From Saccharospirillum sp. MSK14-1 (lineage in GTDB: Bacteria; Pseudomonadota; Gammaproteobacteria; Pseudomonadales; Natronospirillaceae): a stretch of 64,000 bases of DNA. Every line of letters begins with the position of its first letter. Position 1 is the first letter of the stretch. The DNA is taken from assembly GCF_003054965.1 (NCBI RefSeq), contig NZ_MIES01000026.1:62001-126000 (forward strand). Reading direction: 5' to 3'. The notes beneath the pieces are model-generated. The model had not been told where the DNA came from. It saw nothing but the letters and a program-made list of their open reading frames with translations, and searched no databases. Positions 37,253 to 47,956 of the stretch are shown in pieces. The position numbers and the translations under genes were made by a program.

Positions 37253-37852
37253 TCAACGATACGCCCGCAACAAGTCCTTCAGCGTTGCGCTGTTGCCCAC
37301 TCGTGAACGGATTTGCGCCAACAATAATTCCGCCGTACCCAAGGCATCACTTAACGCATGATGTGAACGGTAAATCGGCAATCCGTATCGGCGGCGACAC
37401 GCCGTTAAGGTCAAGTCACGATAACCCGGTGGCCGTTCACGCGGCAGCCGTTTGCGCTCGAACGCCAGAGTGTCGAGGAGGGTGGGTTTTGGCCAAACTA
37501 ACTGAAAACGACGGCATTGTTCTTTCAGAAAGCCACTGTCCAGCGGGGCGTGATGAAACACCCAGATATCATCGGCGTGTTGTTGCAACGCTTGACTCAA
37601 CCACGTCGATAATGGCTCACCGCTTTCACGTTGTTGGTCGGTAATATGATGCAAATGAGCGCTGCCCATCACATCGTCACCCATGATGGCGCTCTGTTGA
37701 AACAAACAATGACCGGCCTGGTCGAGACGAATTTCACCGCGCTCAATGCTCACCCAGCCTGCGCTTAAGACATGGTCTTCGGCTGGGTCCAATCCGGTCA
37801 GTTCCAAATCCAATACCCAGAAGCGCCGTTCGTGCCACAAGGGTTTAGCCAT
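37253..37852 (-). CDS. DnaQ-like 3'-5' exonuclease (DEDDh)
   Basis: The 199-residue protein has the DEDDh exonuclease motifs: FWVLDLELTGLDP (about residue 11), WVFHHAPLDSGFL (about 96) and YRSHHALSDALGTAELLLA (about 161, with the His and Asp). It resembles the PolC/epsilon exonuclease domain. It overlaps the upstream DUF294 gene by 8 bp, an arrangement often seen beside acetate permease genes in marine gammaproteobacteria. A role in nucleic acid turnover is likely but its link to that operon is unexplained. Confidence 0.87.
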   Translation of the reverse strand: MAKPLWHERRFWVLDLELTGLDPAEDHVLSAGWVSIERGEIRLDQAGHCLFQQSAIMGDDVMGSAHLHHITDQQRESGEPLSTWLSQALQQHADDIWVFHHAPLDSGFLKEQCRRFQLVWPKPTLLDTLAFERKRLPRERPPGYRDLTLTACRRRYGLPIYRSHHALSDALGTAELLLAQIRSRVGNSATLKDLLRAYR

Positions 37853-39719
37853 ACTGACCTCGGGCGTAACGGTTCAGCGCCATCTGCTGGGCTTCTTGTA
37901 TGGTGCCAAAGGCATCTTTCAGGTGAGCCCGGGTCAGTGGGCTGAGTGCATCCGGGTCCAGAAAACTGGTGGGTTTTTCACCCCGCCGAACCGCTTCGCT
38001 TTGTTCTTCAATGCGCAGTGCCGCAATCAAATGCCAGGCTTCCATCAGACTGTGGCCAGCATCGGCTTCCAGCAAGCCAGCGTCCATGGCCGCCTGCAAA
38101 CGAGCGTGCGTGCCGACCGCGGATAAACCACCGGCCAAGGCATGAATACGGGCCAGATCATTGATCAACGCCACGCCGCGGTGTTTCAAATCCAAGGCAT
38201 CTTCATGCGCACCGCCACTTTCCACTACGAAGCGACGGAAAAAGCCCAAAGGCGGACGATTACGTACCGCGGTTTGCGTCATTAAGGCCAGAAACAAATC
38301 GGCTTTCGGGGTGCGTGCCAACAGGTTTTTTTGTACCGGCGCGAGCAAATCGGCATCGCCGTCAATGACTCGTAAGTCAAAAAAGATGCTGCTGTTCAGT
38401 AATGTTTTCGGCGAGGCGGCATCGACCCATTCGTTAAACCGCGCCTGCCAGTCGGCCACCGATAACCGCCATTGTGGATTACTCGCCATGATGTCACCGG
38501 GGCACAGCACATAGCCGCATTTTGCCAACGCGGGGCAGACCCAGTTGGCCAATTTTCGGAAATAGTCGGCTTCGGGTTGGTTGGGTTCACGTTCGAGAAT
38601 CAGGGCGTTGTCCTGATCCGAGGCGAAGGTTTGATCCATGCGCGCCTGCGAACCAAATGCCAGCCATGCAAAGCGCATCGGCGCGTCACCCAGTTCCTGT
38701 TGTGCCAGCGCAATGCAGCGCTGCACAAAAGCGTCACCAATGGCCGCCAGCACGCGACCCATTTCCACCGGACTGATGTCAGCCTGCACCCAGTTGTGAA
38801 TCAGCGCGGGTATGCGGTGTCGCAATTCGGACAGGCTGTCCAAATCGTTCTGACGTTGAATGTCATCGATTAAAAACAGCGGGGACACCTGTTGCGCCCG
38901 TACCAAATCGGTCGCCGTTATCATGCCGATCACCCGGCCTTGTTCCATGACCGGCAAATGATGAACACGGTGCTGACTCATCATTTTTTGCGCGTCAAAC
39001 AAGAGGGCACCGGCATCGATAAAAATCGGATCGGTGGTGGCAATGTTTGACACCGGTAACTGCAAATCCAACCCTTCGGCAACGACACGATTGCGAATAT
39101 CGCGGTCAGTAACGATCCCCCCCAAGACATCGCCATCGAGCAGCATCAAGGACGACACTCGTTCGTCGCGCATTAACTGGGCCGCTTGCTGTATGGATGT
39201 GGTTGGAACACAGCCAACCGGGGTGGCGTCAGCGGTAATCACGTCGCGCACGCTCTGCGTTAATTGCGTTTCCAGACGCGGCTTGGATTGCCGGTTGCGC
39301 GCCAATCGATTGAGCCGATTGCGCTGACTGCTGACTTGCTGAAAAAAATCACCCATGGGCTCGTATTGAGCGCTGAAGGCTTTGACCGCTTCAGAACTGA
39401 GTTTGTAGACCAAGGCGTCTTCAATAGGGTAGACGGTCAACCCTTCTGGGTTGCCGTTGAGTAAGGTGTTGATACCGAATAAATCGTGTTCACCCAGGCG
39501 GTCCAGCAACTCGCCGTCGGCGGTGCGCAATTCAAAAGCGCCGGTTCGGATAATGTACAGCGTTGGTGCCAATGCCAACGGCTGGTTGGCATGACGTGGG
39601 ATGTAATCAACGCTCAGCCGTTGCGCGACATCGAGTCGATCCTCCGCCGGCAAGGCGGAAAACGGTAAGGTTTCAGCGAGGAAATCGACCACGTCTTTGA
39701 GATCGTCGGCGTTGCTCAT
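37845..39719 (-). CDS. cNMP-binding/CBS/DUF294 nucleotidyltransferase-like protein
   Basis: The 624-residue cytoplasmic protein has, in order, a cyclic-nucleotide-binding-like domain (about 15-130), two CBS domains (about 165-290), a DUF294 nucleotidyltransferase-like region (about 315-450; GSQARMDQTFASDQDNALIL) and a C-terminal DUF294 substrate-binding domain. The GSxxR and SDQD motifs match the group related to GlnD. It probably senses nucleotides and modifies a partner protein. It lies downstream of actP with a terminator between and overlaps the exonuclease gene. Its target is unknown. Confidence 0.9.
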   Translation of the reverse strand: MSNADDLKDVVDFLAETLPFSALPAEDRLDVAQRLSVDYIPRHANQPLALAPTLYIIRTGAFELRTADGELLDRLGEHDLFGINTLLNGNPEGLTVYPIEDALVYKLSSEAVKAFSAQYEPMGDFFQQVSSQRNRLNRLARNRQSKPRLETQLTQSVRDVITADATPVGCVPTTSIQQAAQLMRDERVSSLMLLDGDVLGGIVTDRDIRNRVVAEGLDLQLPVSNIATTDPIFIDAGALLFDAQKMMSQHRVHHLPVMEQGRVIGMITATDLVRAQQVSPLFLIDDIQRQNDLDSLSELRHRIPALIHNWVQADISPVEMGRVLAAIGDAFVQRCIALAQQELGDAPMRFAWLAFGSQARMDQTFASDQDNALILEREPNQPEADYFRKLANWVCPALAKCGYVLCPGDIMASNPQWRLSVADWQARFNEWVDAASPKTLLNSSIFFDLRVIDGDADLLAPVQKNLLARTPKADLFLALMTQTAVRNRPPLGFFRRFVVESGGAHEDALDLKHRGVALINDLARIHALAGGLSAVGTHARLQAAMDAGLLEADAGHSLMEAWHLIAALRIEEQSEAVRRGEKPTSFLDPDALSPLTRAHLKDAFGTIQEAQQMALNRYARGQYG

Positions 39720-39772
39720 AACAGCCTCCTGTCCGTGCTTTCAGCATAGCACTGCCACGGTTGATCACTCAT

Positions 39773-39801
39773 AAAAAAACCGGGGCAATCGCCCCGGTTT
39801 T
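39773..39801 (-). terminator. Terminator after actP
   Basis: A stem of 10-11 bp (39776-39786 with 39791-39801, loop AATC) sits 19 bases after the actP stop and, read on the minus strand, is followed by a run of seven T residues. This is a strong intrinsic terminator between actP and the DUF294 gene. Confidence 0.88.
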
Positions 39802-39819
39802 CATCAATCACGGTTGTGA

Positions 39820-41520
39820 TCAGTGTGCAGAAGCAGCGCCGGATCCTTTCGGGAAACGGATGCTTTCTACCACATCCTGAACTTCATCCGGTGCATCGCC
39901 AGTCACTTTGTGAACGACGAAAGCCACCACGAAGTTCAGAATCATACCCACGGTACCGATGCCTTCCGGCGAGATACCAAACAGCCAGTTGTCAGAGACA
40001 TTGGCGCCCGGGTTGATGAACTTGAAGTAGATGATGTAAGCGGCGGTGAAGGTGATACCAACGACCATGCCAGACAGCGCGCCTTCTTTGTTCATCTTCT
40101 TGTGGAAGATGCCCAGAATAATCGCTGGGAAGAAGCTCGACGCTGCTAGACCGAAGGCGAAGGCGACCACCTGCGCCACGAAGCCGGGTGGATTAATACC
40201 CAGATAGCCGGCCACGACTACCGCCACAGCAGCAGCTAAACGGGCGTACATCAATTCCTGTTTATCGGTGATATCCGGCATCAGATTTCGCTTCAGCAAG
40301 TCATGCGAAATTGACGTCGAGATGACCAACAACAAACCCGCAGCAGTCGACAGTGCCGCCGCCATACCACCGGCAGCAACCAGCGCAACTACCCAGTTCG
40401 GCAGCTCAGCAATTTCCGGGTTGGCCAGAACCATGATGTCGCGGTCGATGCTCATTTCGTTGCGCTCATCGGCAGCGTAGAACATACGGCCATCATTGTT
40501 CTTGTCTTCCCAGCTGATCAAACCCGTCGTTTCCCAGTTGCTGATCCAGCTCGGGGCGTTTTCATAGAGCGTGCCCTGAGCGTCTTCGCCGTTAATGGTG
40601 TTGATCATGTTCACACGAGCGAAAGCGGCAACCGCTGGCGCTGTGGTGTACAGGATGGCAATGAAGACCAACGCCCAACCCGCAGAGCGGCGAGCATCAG
40701 ACACCTTCGGTACTGTGAAGAAACGCACGATGACGTGCGGCAGACCCGCTGTACCAACCATCAAAGCGCAGGTAATGGCGAAGATGTCGATCATCGGCTT
40801 GGAGCCTTCGGTGTACTGAGCAAAGCCCAGTTCCGTCGACAAGCCGTCGAGTTTCGCCAGCAAGGAAGTGCCATCAGCAACGCTGCCCCCGAAGCCCAGC
40901 TGCGGGATGATGTTGCCGGTCATCAGCAAGGAGATGAAGATCGCCGGAACAATATAAGCGAAGATCATCACGCAGTACTGAGCCACCTGGGTATAGGTAA
41001 TGCCCTTCATACCGCCAAGTACGGCGTAGAAGAAGACGATGATCATACCGATGACCACACCGGTGTTAACGCCCACTTCCAGGAAGCGCGAGAACACCAC
41101 ACCCACACCACGCATCTGGCCGGCCACGTAAGTGAACGACACGAAGATGGCACAGATCACGGCGATGACCCGGGCAGTCTGGCTGTAGTAACGATCACCA
41201 ATAAAGTCCGGCACGGTGAACTTACCGAACTTACGCAGGTAAGGCGCCAGACACAGAGCCAGCAGCACGTAGCCACCGGTCCAGCCCATCAGGTAAACCG
41301 AGCCGTCATAACCGAGGAAGGAAATAATCCCTGCCATGGAAATGAAGGACGCGGCTGACATCCAGTCAGCGGCGGTCGCCATGCCGTTAGCAACAGCAGG
41401 AACACCACCACCGGCGACGTAGAAGTCGTTGGTGGAACCGGCGCGCGACCAGATCGCGATACCGATGTAGAGCGCAAAGGTCGCGCCCACAAACAGATAA
41501 CTTAAGGTTTGGATATCCAT
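39820..41520 (-). CDS. actP: Sodium/acetate symporter (ActP-like, SSS family)
   Basis: This sodium:solute symporter probably imports acetate or other short carboxylates. The 566-residue protein has about 13 hydrophobic segments; N-terminal FYVAGGGVPAVANGMATAAD and ADWMSAASFISMAGIISFLG are characteristic of ActP/YjcG. It is encoded 10 bp downstream of a DUF4212 gene, which is the usual partner of this ActP subgroup. A terminator follows. The acetate assignment rests on family; pyruvate or propionate are alternatives. Confidence 0.9.
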   Translation of the reverse strand: MDIQTLSYLFVGATFALYIGIAIWSRAGSTNDFYVAGGGVPAVANGMATAADWMSAASFISMAGIISFLGYDGSVYLMGWTGGYVLLALCLAPYLRKFGKFTVPDFIGDRYYSQTARVIAVICAIFVSFTYVAGQMRGVGVVFSRFLEVGVNTGVVIGMIIVFFYAVLGGMKGITYTQVAQYCVMIFAYIVPAIFISLLMTGNIIPQLGFGGSVADGTSLLAKLDGLSTELGFAQYTEGSKPMIDIFAITCALMVGTAGLPHVIVRFFTVPKVSDARRSAGWALVFIAILYTTAPAVAAFARVNMINTINGEDAQGTLYENAPSWISNWETTGLISWEDKNNDGRMFYAADERNEMSIDRDIMVLANPEIAELPNWVVALVAAGGMAAALSTAAGLLLVISTSISHDLLKRNLMPDITDKQELMYARLAAAVAVVVAGYLGINPPGFVAQVVAFAFGLAASSFFPAIILGIFHKKMNKEGALSGMVVGITFTAAYIIYFKFINPGANVSDNWLFGISPEGIGTVGMILNFVVAFVVHKVTGDAPDEVQDVVESIRFPKGSGAASAH

Positions 41521-41530
41521 GGGGCGCTCC

Positions 41531-41812
41531 TCAGTCTTCTTGGACGTTGTACTTGCGGTCCAATGTATTCATCTTCTTCACATAGACGAAGATGAGCACA
41601 ATGAAGGCATAGATCGCGCCTTGCTGAGCGAACCAGAAGCCCAGCTTGAACCCAAAGAATTTAATTTCGTTCAACACATCTACCAGCAGAATTCCGGCGC
41701 CGAATGAAACGACAAACCAGATCACCAGCAGTGTGAGCAACAGACGAACATTTTCACGCCAGTACTGGACGGCGTGCTCTTTGCTCTCGAAGCTCATCGA
41801 GTTTTCCTCCAT
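41531..41812 (-). CDS. DUF4212 membrane protein, symporter partner
   Basis: The 93-residue protein has two membrane helices (about residues 22-47 and 60-80); WRENVRLLLTLLVIWFVVSF and GFWFAQQGAIYAFIVLIFVY are typical of the DUF4212 family. Such proteins are almost always encoded just upstream of sodium/solute symporters and are thought to be their small subunits. It is the first gene of the actP operon, with a palindromic site 107-123 bp upstream. Confidence 0.9.
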   Translation of the reverse strand: MEENSMSFESKEHAVQYWRENVRLLLTLLVIWFVVSFGAGILLVDVLNEIKFFGFKLGFWFAQQGAIYAFIVLIFVYVKKMNTLDRKYNVQED

Positions 41813-41899
41813 CTTGTTGTTGTTTTACTGCCACCGGACGGGTCGGAGTAAAGGCAGTTGCGAGCGATAGCAACCTAACACTCCCCCTGCACATCAGCG

Positions 41900-41935
41900 C
41901 TTATACTTTGGTATTGGGTTAGACCAATGGCCTAA
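41900..41935 (-). promoter_or_regulatory. Predicted promoter and operator of the DUF4212-actP operon
   Basis: A near-perfect 17-bp palindrome, TTAGACCAATGGCCTAA (41919-41935), has the symmetric form TTAG-CCA-TGG-CTAA with only two mismatched pairs. On the minus strand a TATAAG (41900-41905) could be the -10 element, which places the -35 region at about 41923-41928, inside the palindrome. This is the position of an activator site. In related bacteria acetate uptake genes depend on LuxR-type response regulators (CrbR/ErdR), so such a protein is a fair guess. Found by eye; the regulator is inferred. Confidence 0.5.
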
Positions 41936-42058
41936 GACAGCCACCGTGCGCGGCTCTGCCTTCTAAAGCGACCGGGTCGGCGGTCGATAACACGGCGAGT
42001 TTGCAATCACCTGCAAAAGGCATTGTTATCGGCAGATTGCCACCAAGGAGGGGCGACC

Positions 42059-43681
42059 ATGCTTCGACACATCTCTATTGGCCCCCGCCTGGGAGCCTTT
42101 TTCGCGATCATCGTGTTATTTCTCGTCGGTTTGGGTGGTTTTGCGCTGAACCAGTTGCGCTATCTGAATGAAGAAATCATCACCATCGACATTCACCGTC
42201 TGCCCAGCCTGGAAGCCATCGTTAACATCAACAGCAGCTTTCTGCGGGTTCGAGTCCAGACGGCCAACATGCTGACCTCGGAATCCACTGCCACCATTGA
42301 GCGTTACGCCGCCAACGTCGCCGCCGCGCGCGCCGAACTGGAAGACGCCAAGATTGAATTTGAAGGTCTGATGCGCGCGCCGGAAGCCATTGAGCTTTAC
42401 GGCGAAATGCTGGCGGCTTTCGATGAGTACTGGCCGTTGAACGAACGCCTGCAGGAACTGGCGCTGTCCGGTCGTGAAGAAGCCGCCGAAGCGATTCTGG
42501 AAAATGATCTGGCGCCGTTGGCCGCGTCGATCAGCCAGGAAATTGCCGAACTGGTGAGGTTTCAGAAACAACGCATCCGCGATTCCTCAACCACCGCCCA
42601 ACAAACGTTCGACATGGCGCGCATGATGATTCTGGGTGCCATCGGCGTGGTCATCGTGCTGGTGGTGTTCTGCGCCCTCTGGCTGACCCGCAGTATTGTC
42701 GGTCCCATTCGCCAAGCCATTGAGGTGGCGAATGTGGTGGCCGACAACGACCTGACGGGCGACATCCAGGTCATTGGTCGCGACGAAGCCAGCCAGATGC
42801 TCAGTGCGTTGCAACGCATGAAGGAAAACCTGCGCACCACCCTGATGAGCATTAACGAATCGTCGGACCAACTGACGTCGGCGTCCGAGCAACTCAGTGC
42901 GGTCAGCCGCGAATCCACTCAGGGTTTGCAGAAACAGTCTGAAGAACTGGATCAGGCGGCCACCGCGGTGACCGAAATGACCGCCGCCATCGAAGAGGTT
43001 GCCAATAACGCCAACGAAACCGCGCAAGAATCGCAGCAGGCTGAAGAACGGTCTCGTTATGGTTTGGAACAGGTAGGACGCACCGTTACGTCCATCGAAA
43101 GCCTGGTGACGGTGATCAAAAGCACCGCCAGCGATATCGAAGATCTGTCGTCTAAAATCGCCGATGTCACCTCGGTGCTCGACGTGATTCGCGGCATTGC
43201 CGAACAAACCAACCTGCTCGCCTTGAACGCGGCCATCGAAGCGGCCCGTGCCGGTGAGCATGGCCGCGGTTTTGCGGTCGTTGCCGACGAAGTGCGCAGC
43301 CTGGCACAGCGCACGGCCGATTCCACCCATGAAATCGAGCGCATCATCGAAGCGGTAGAAGCCGGCTCCGAGCGCGCCGTTGGCGCCATGAGCACCAGCA
43401 ACGAAAGCGCTGGCAGCACCTTGCAGACCGGTCGTGAAGCCGGCGATGCCTTGAACGCCATTGCCGCCTTAATCAGCAGCATCAGCAACCACAACACCGC
43501 CTCGGCCAGTGCCGCGGAACAACAGGCACAGGTGGCGCGGGAAGTGGATCGCAACCTCATCACCGTTCGTGATCTGGCCACCCAGACCGCCGCCGGTGCC
43601 GAACAGGCCAATGCCTCCAGTCAGGAACTGGCGCGACTGGCGGAAGAGCTGAACAAACTGGTCGGCCGCTTTAAGCTCTAA
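42059..43681 (+). CDS. Methyl-accepting chemotaxis protein (first of three)
   Basis: A 540-residue chemoreceptor with a first membrane helix (about 12-32), a periplasmic four-helix-bundle-like sensor (33-188), a second helix (about 192-212), a HAMP domain and a cytoplasmic signalling domain. The hairpin tip motif is [31 protein letters not shown] (about 398-428). No CheR-docking pentapeptide is seen at the C-terminus. AAGGAGG lies 7 bases before the ATG at 42059. It has the same length and layout as the next gene, so the two are tandem paralogues. The ligand is unknown. Confidence 0.93.
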   Translation: MLRHISIGPRLGAFFAIIVLFLVGLGGFALNQLRYLNEEIITIDIHRLPSLEAIVNINSSFLRVRVQTANMLTSESTATIERYAANVAAARAELEDAKIEFEGLMRAPEAIELYGEMLAAFDEYWPLNERLQELALSGREEAAEAILENDLAPLAASISQEIAELVRFQKQRIRDSSTTAQQTFDMARMMILGAIGVVIVLVVFCALWLTRSIVGPIRQAIEVANVVADNDLTGDIQVIGRDEASQMLSALQRMKENLRTTLMSINESSDQLTSASEQLSAVSRESTQGLQKQSEELDQAATAVTEMTAAIEEVANNANETAQESQQAEERSRYGLEQVGRTVTSIESLVTVIKSTASDIEDLSSKIADVTSVLDVIRGIAEQTNLLALNAAIEAARAGEHGRGFAVVADEVRSLAQRTADSTHEIERIIEAVEAGSERAVGAMSTSNESAGSTLQTGREAGDALNAIAALISSISNHNTASASAAEQQAQVAREVDRNLITVRDLATQTAAGAEQANASSQELARLAEELNKLVGRFKL

Positions 43682-43866
43682 ATCGACGGAATGGTTACCG
43701 GCAGTGGCCCAACATCCTCGGGTTCGCTGCCAACCGTCGCGAAAACACAATAAAAAGCCGTTACCAAGCAGTAACTGGCCCCGCTCTTGCGTTAATTTTA
43801 CCCCCATCCACTTGTTTCTCTTATTCCGTAACGTTTTCGCTCGCAGTAAGGGCTTGGAGAAATCGC

Positions 43867-45489
43867 ATGCTGCGTAGAATCAACATTGGATTACGGCTGA
43901 CGCTGGTGCTGGGTACGACGCTGGTCTTGTTGTTTGGTTTGGGGCTCTACGGCCTGCAACGGCTGAGCAAACTCAACCACGAGATTGCGTTGATCGATGC
44001 CCAAAACGTGCCGACCCTGATTGCCGTCAGCAACCTCAACAACGCTTTTATGCAGGTGCGCACTCAGACAGCGAACCTGATGTCCGCGTTAACCTCCACC
44101 CAGCGTGAGCTGTTTCGCACCAAACTCGATCAAGCCCGCGAAGATCTGAACCAAGCTAAGGCCAACTACGCCGAGCTGGTGCAAACCGACGCCGCCCAGG
44201 CAACGCTGGCAGACATCGAAGCCGACCTGGAAACCTATTGGCAACTGAACGATCGCGTTTGGGAAATGGTCGCCGGCTTCGACAACATCGGTGCCCGCGA
44301 CATGCTCGATGAAGACGCAGCGCCATTGGCCGCCGCCATCGACGAGCGCATTCACACCATCATTGACGAGCAAAAAACGCGCATCGCCGCCATGGCCGGC
44401 CTGGCCGATCGGGATTACCGTCATACCCGTCTGACCACACTGGGCCTACTCGGCGGCATCGCCGTTCTGATACTGCTGTTGTCCTGGCGCCTTACGCGTT
44501 CTGTCACTCTGCCTCTGCGTGAAGCGGTGCTGGTCGCCAACCACATCGCCGCCAACGATTTAACCAGCAATATCCACCCGCATGGCCATGACGAAGCCAC
44601 CGAACTGATGCAGGCTCTGTCACGCATGCAGAGTAACCTGCGCGACACCCTGGCCAGCCTGTCCAGCTCATCAACCCAGCTGAGTAGTGCTTCCGAATCG
44701 CTGAGCAACATCACCAACGAAGCCAATGACAGTGCCCAGCGTCAATCCGAAGAAATTGAACAGGCCGCCACCGCGGTCACAGAACTCACCGCGGCCATCG
44801 AAGAAGTTGCGGGTAACGCCACCAGCACAGCGGACCAGTCAAAGCAGGCGGACGAACGCACTCGCTTCGGCTTGGGCAAAGTAGACGCCACGCTCAGCGC
44901 CATTGAAGAGCTGGTCACCAGTGTGCAAAACAATGCCCAGAGCATGGAAAGCCTGGCGACACGGGTGACCGATGTCGGCTCGGTACTGGAAGTCATCGGT
45001 GAAATCGCCGACCAGACCAATCTTTTGGCATTGAATGCGGCCATTGAAGCGGCCCGAGCCGGAGAGCATGGCCGTGGCTTTGCCGTGGTGGCCGAAGAAG
45101 TACGAGGTCTGGCACAGCGCACGGCCGATTCCATTGCCGAAATCGAAACCATCATTGAAGCGGTGCAAAGCGGTACCGAGACCGCCGTCGGCGCCATGCG
45201 CAGCAACAATGAACAAGCCAGCCTGACGCTGACCAGCGGACGCGAAGCAGCTGACGCCTTGTCGACCATCGCCACCTTGATCAGCGATATCAACGACCGC
45301 AACATGGCCTCCGCCAGCGCCGCCGAGCAACAGGCTTCGGTCGCCAAAGAAGTGGATCGTAACCTGGTCACGCTGCGTGATCTGAGCAACGAAACCGCGC
45401 AAGGATCCGCGCAAGTCCAGACCTCCAGCGACGACCTCGCACACCTGGCCGCCACCATGAACGACTTGGTGGCGCGATTTAAAGTCTAA
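43867..45489 (+). CDS. Methyl-accepting chemotaxis protein (second of three, tandem paralogue)
   Basis: A 540-residue chemoreceptor, equal in length to the preceding one. The start [20 protein letters not shown] parallels [20 protein letters not shown] of its neighbour. It has two membrane helices, a sensor of about 150 residues, HAMP and a signalling tip [24 protein letters not shown] lies before the ATG. The sensor regions of the twins differ more than the signalling domains, as expected for duplication followed by ligand divergence. Confidence 0.93.
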   Translation: MLRRINIGLRLTLVLGTTLVLLFGLGLYGLQRLSKLNHEIALIDAQNVPTLIAVSNLNNAFMQVRTQTANLMSALTSTQRELFRTKLDQAREDLNQAKANYAELVQTDAAQATLADIEADLETYWQLNDRVWEMVAGFDNIGARDMLDEDAAPLAAAIDERIHTIIDEQKTRIAAMAGLADRDYRHTRLTTLGLLGGIAVLILLLSWRLTRSVTLPLREAVLVANHIAANDLTSNIHPHGHDEATELMQALSRMQSNLRDTLASLSSSSTQLSSASESLSNITNEANDSAQRQSEEIEQAATAVTELTAAIEEVAGNATSTADQSKQADERTRFGLGKVDATLSAIEELVTSVQNNAQSMESLATRVTDVGSVLEVIGEIADQTNLLALNAAIEAARAGEHGRGFAVVAEEVRGLAQRTADSIAEIETIIEAVQSGTETAVGAMRSNNEQASLTLTSGREAADALSTIATLISDINDRNMASASAAEQQASVAKEVDRNLVTLRDLSNETAQGSAQVQTSSDDLAHLAATMNDLVARFKV

Positions 45490-46025
45490 CCGCCACGGCG
45501 TCCTGTCCGTGTTCTAACACGATGATGGCCATTCGCTGCACACGCGAAGAACCATCATCGTCGTCGCCTCCAGACCCAGCTCAAAATTCCACCTTTGCAA
45601 AGCAAACCATTAAGACCAAGCGTCCCAACGCAAGAACGTTTAAGAGCGCGTTTTCTGAACCGTTTAACGATCATTGAACGATGCGTTGAAACCCGCATTC
45701 CAAAGCCATTTCATGACGCCGAAACGCACAAGACTCACAGCGTAAAACATCCCGTCAGCGGGTAAATAAAACCCATTCAAATTTGCCTGAAAATCGAGCA
45801 GTGGTCAGCGTTTGACAGCCATATAAGCAACGTCTAAATAAGCAATAACGGCCAACTAATAAGGCTGATGTTGATTGAATCACTGCCGTTCCGTTTCCCC
45901 TGCTCGCTATGGTTTGTGATCTCTTATACGCCCCAGCACAGATGTATTGAACGACGCGATTCGCGGGTCTGTCACTGACCGGCGCGCGCCTTTATTGGCT
46001 GTTATTTAACAAGGAGCAGACCCTT
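45490..46025. other. Non-coding stretch between the second and third chemoreceptor genes
   Basis: No convincing gene occurs in these 536 bases. The left part holds a long hairpin (listed separately); the rest is more AT-rich than the coding regions and contains two ATAAGCAA motifs near 45824 and 45839. It probably carries the promoter of the third receptor gene, but I cannot identify a convincing flagellar sigma-28 promoter. Confidence 0.5.
45519..45561. repeat. Long nested hairpin after the second chemoreceptor gene
   Basis: ACGATGATGG (45519-45528) pairs perfectly with 45552-45561. Inside it, after a 3-nt bulge on each side, TTCGC (45532-45536) pairs with GCGAA (45544-45548) around a 7-nt loop. 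No U-tract follows, so it is not a standard terminator. It may stabilise the 3' end of the receptor mRNA or be a protein site. Confidence 0.6.
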
Positions 46026-47948
46026 ATGTCTGTCAGAAAAAAGTTCTCATTAGCGGTCACGCTGATGATCTCTCTGGTCATTGCCATCACTGCCATTTTT
46101 ACCGTCATTTCGCGCAACCACGAGTTGACTCAAACCGCAGAAAACCAGGCCGCCCAGGCTGGCGGCCGGATGGTACGACTGTTGTCGATCACCGATTCCA
46201 TCATGATGGATCGTGTGCGCAGCAGCATGGCGGTATTCATCAAACGAGGACAGGCGGTCGGCACGCCACGACTGACCGGTAACACTCAGGTCGGTGAACG
46301 TGCTGTGCCGCAACTGTGGTTAGGCACCAACCCACAGGCCAATCGCTATGAACTGGTCGACGAGCTGACGGCCGATATGGGCGGTACCGCAACGCTGTTT
46401 GTGTTCGACGGCGAAAACTACGTCCGGGTTTCCACCAACGTTCAGAATCAGGGCAAACGAGCCACTGGCACCATTCTGACTCCTGGCGGCGCGGCATTCC
46501 GTGCCATTGAATCCGGCCAGGCGTTTTATGGCCAGGTCGATATTCTCGGTAAACCCTATTTGACCGGCTACGCCCCCATGTTCAACGCCCGCAGTGAGGT
46601 GGTTGGTATCTGGTACGTGGGTTATTCCGCCGATATGAGCATCTTGGAAAATGCCATCGCTGAGGCGACAGTGCTGGACAACGGATTTACCGCGCTCATC
46701 GATGACAAAGGTCGGTTACGCATGCACTCTGCCAACATCGATACCGCCACCGTAGAGTCGGCCCTGAATGGCAATGACGACCATTGGGACTTTACCGAAA
46801 CCGCTTTTGATCCCTGGGGCTACAAAGTCGTCTCGGCCTATTCACGCCAAGAATTGAGCAGCATCATTGTGTCGGATTCGTTGCTGATCGCAGGCGCCAT
46901 CATCGTCATTGGAGCCATTTTGATCGTGGCCATCAACCTGTTGTTGTCGACGGTCGTAACCCGCCCGATGCACCGCATGATTCGTTTGGTGAACGACATC
47001 GCCGAAGGTGAAGGTGATCTGACGGCGCGCTTTAATGCCAACAGCCGAGATGAATTCGGCCAGATGGCCCAGGGTTTCGATAAGCTGCTGAGCAAGGTAC
47101 AGGACACCATCCGCAGTGTCGGCCAGTCATCAACCGAAGTGCTCAATGCGGCCCAAGGCCTGCGCACCGTGGCAGAACAATCCAGCCAGTCGATCAGTCG
47201 TCAAACCGCCGATACCGAACAGGTCGCCACCTCGATGCATGAAATGTCGATGACCGCTCAGAATGTCGCCGAAAGCGCGGGTGCCGCAGAAACTGCCGCC
47301 CGCTCGGCTGACGCTCAAGCGCACAGTGGTCATGACCTGGTGCAAGAAACCATCCAGATCATCGAACAACAAGCCAAAACCATTGCCGACTGCGCTCAGG
47401 CCGTCGTTGAACTCGATCAGCACAGCGACGCCATCAGCGGTGTCCTGGAAGTCATTCACGGCATCGCCGAACAAACCAACTTGTTGGCGCTCAATGCGGC
47501 CATCGAAGCCGCCCGCGCCGGTGAACAAGGTCGCGGCTTCGCGGTGGTTGCCGATGAAGTTCGCATGCTCGCCAATCGCACTCAGGATTCCATCGACTCC
47601 ATTCGCAGTCAGATCGAGCAGCTGCAGAACGGTGCCAAGGCAACGGCGCGCATGATGAGTTCCACCCAGGAGTTGGCCGGTAATCTGTCGACCAAAGCTG
47701 AGGAGTCAGGCTCGACCATCAATCAAGTTCGGCAGGCGGTCGGCAGCATCACCGAACGCAACGCTGATATCGCCAGTGCGGCCGAAGAGCAAAGTCGAGT
47801 GGCCGAAGACATCAATGCCACCTTAGAGCGCATCCACGGCAACGCTCAGGACACCGCCAACCAGGCCAACCAGACCCGCAGCGCCAGCGAAACCATGATT
47901 CGTCTGGCAGAAGGTCTGCAACAGCAATTAGCGCACTATAAGGTGTAA
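46026..47948 (+). CDS. Methyl-accepting chemotaxis protein with Cache-type sensor (third of three)
   Basis: A 640-residue chemoreceptor. After an N-terminal membrane helix (about 10-30) a periplasmic Cache_3-Cache_2-like sensor spans about 35-280 ([20 protein letters not shown] is typical). A second helix (about 287-310), a HAMP domain ([20 protein letters not shown]) and a signalling domain with [20 protein letters not shown] follow. Cache receptors usually sense small organic acids or amino acids. CAAGGAG precedes the ATG. It is followed by a terminator that faces the decayed response-regulator gene. Confidence 0.93.
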   Translation: MSVRKKFSLAVTLMISLVIAITAIFTVISRNHELTQTAENQAAQAGGRMVRLLSITDSIMMDRVRSSMAVFIKRGQAVGTPRLTGNTQVGERAVPQLWLGTNPQANRYELVDELTADMGGTATLFVFDGENYVRVSTNVQNQGKRATGTILTPGGAAFRAIESGQAFYGQVDILGKPYLTGYAPMFNARSEVVGIWYVGYSADMSILENAIAEATVLDNGFTALIDDKGRLRMHSANIDTATVESALNGNDDHWDFTETAFDPWGYKVVSAYSRQELSSIIVSDSLLIAGAIIVIGAILIVAINLLLSTVVTRPMHRMIRLVNDIAEGEGDLTARFNANSRDEFGQMAQGFDKLLSKVQDTIRSVGQSSTEVLNAAQGLRTVAEQSSQSISRQTADTEQVATSMHEMSMTAQNVAESAGAAETAARSADAQAHSGHDLVQETIQIIEQQAKTIADCAQAVVELDQHSDAISGVLEVIHGIAEQTNLLALNAAIEAARAGEQGRGFAVVADEVRMLANRTQDSIDSIRSQIEQLQNGAKATARMMSSTQELAGNLSTKAEESGSTINQVRQAVGSITERNADIASAAEEQSRVAEDINATLERIHGNAQDTANQANQTRSASETMIRLAEGLQQQLAHYKV

Positions 47949-47956
47949 GTGTGAGT

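Noticed and set aside
42587-43330. A 247-residue minus-strand frame inside the first chemoreceptor gene
   Set aside because: Shadow of the repetitive receptor coding sequence, seen in the same way in the neighbouring receptors.
45836-45862. A flagellar sigma-28-like promoter before the third chemoreceptor gene (TAAA ... GCCAACTAA)
   Set aside because: The spacing is about three bases short and the second half matches GCCGATAA poorly.
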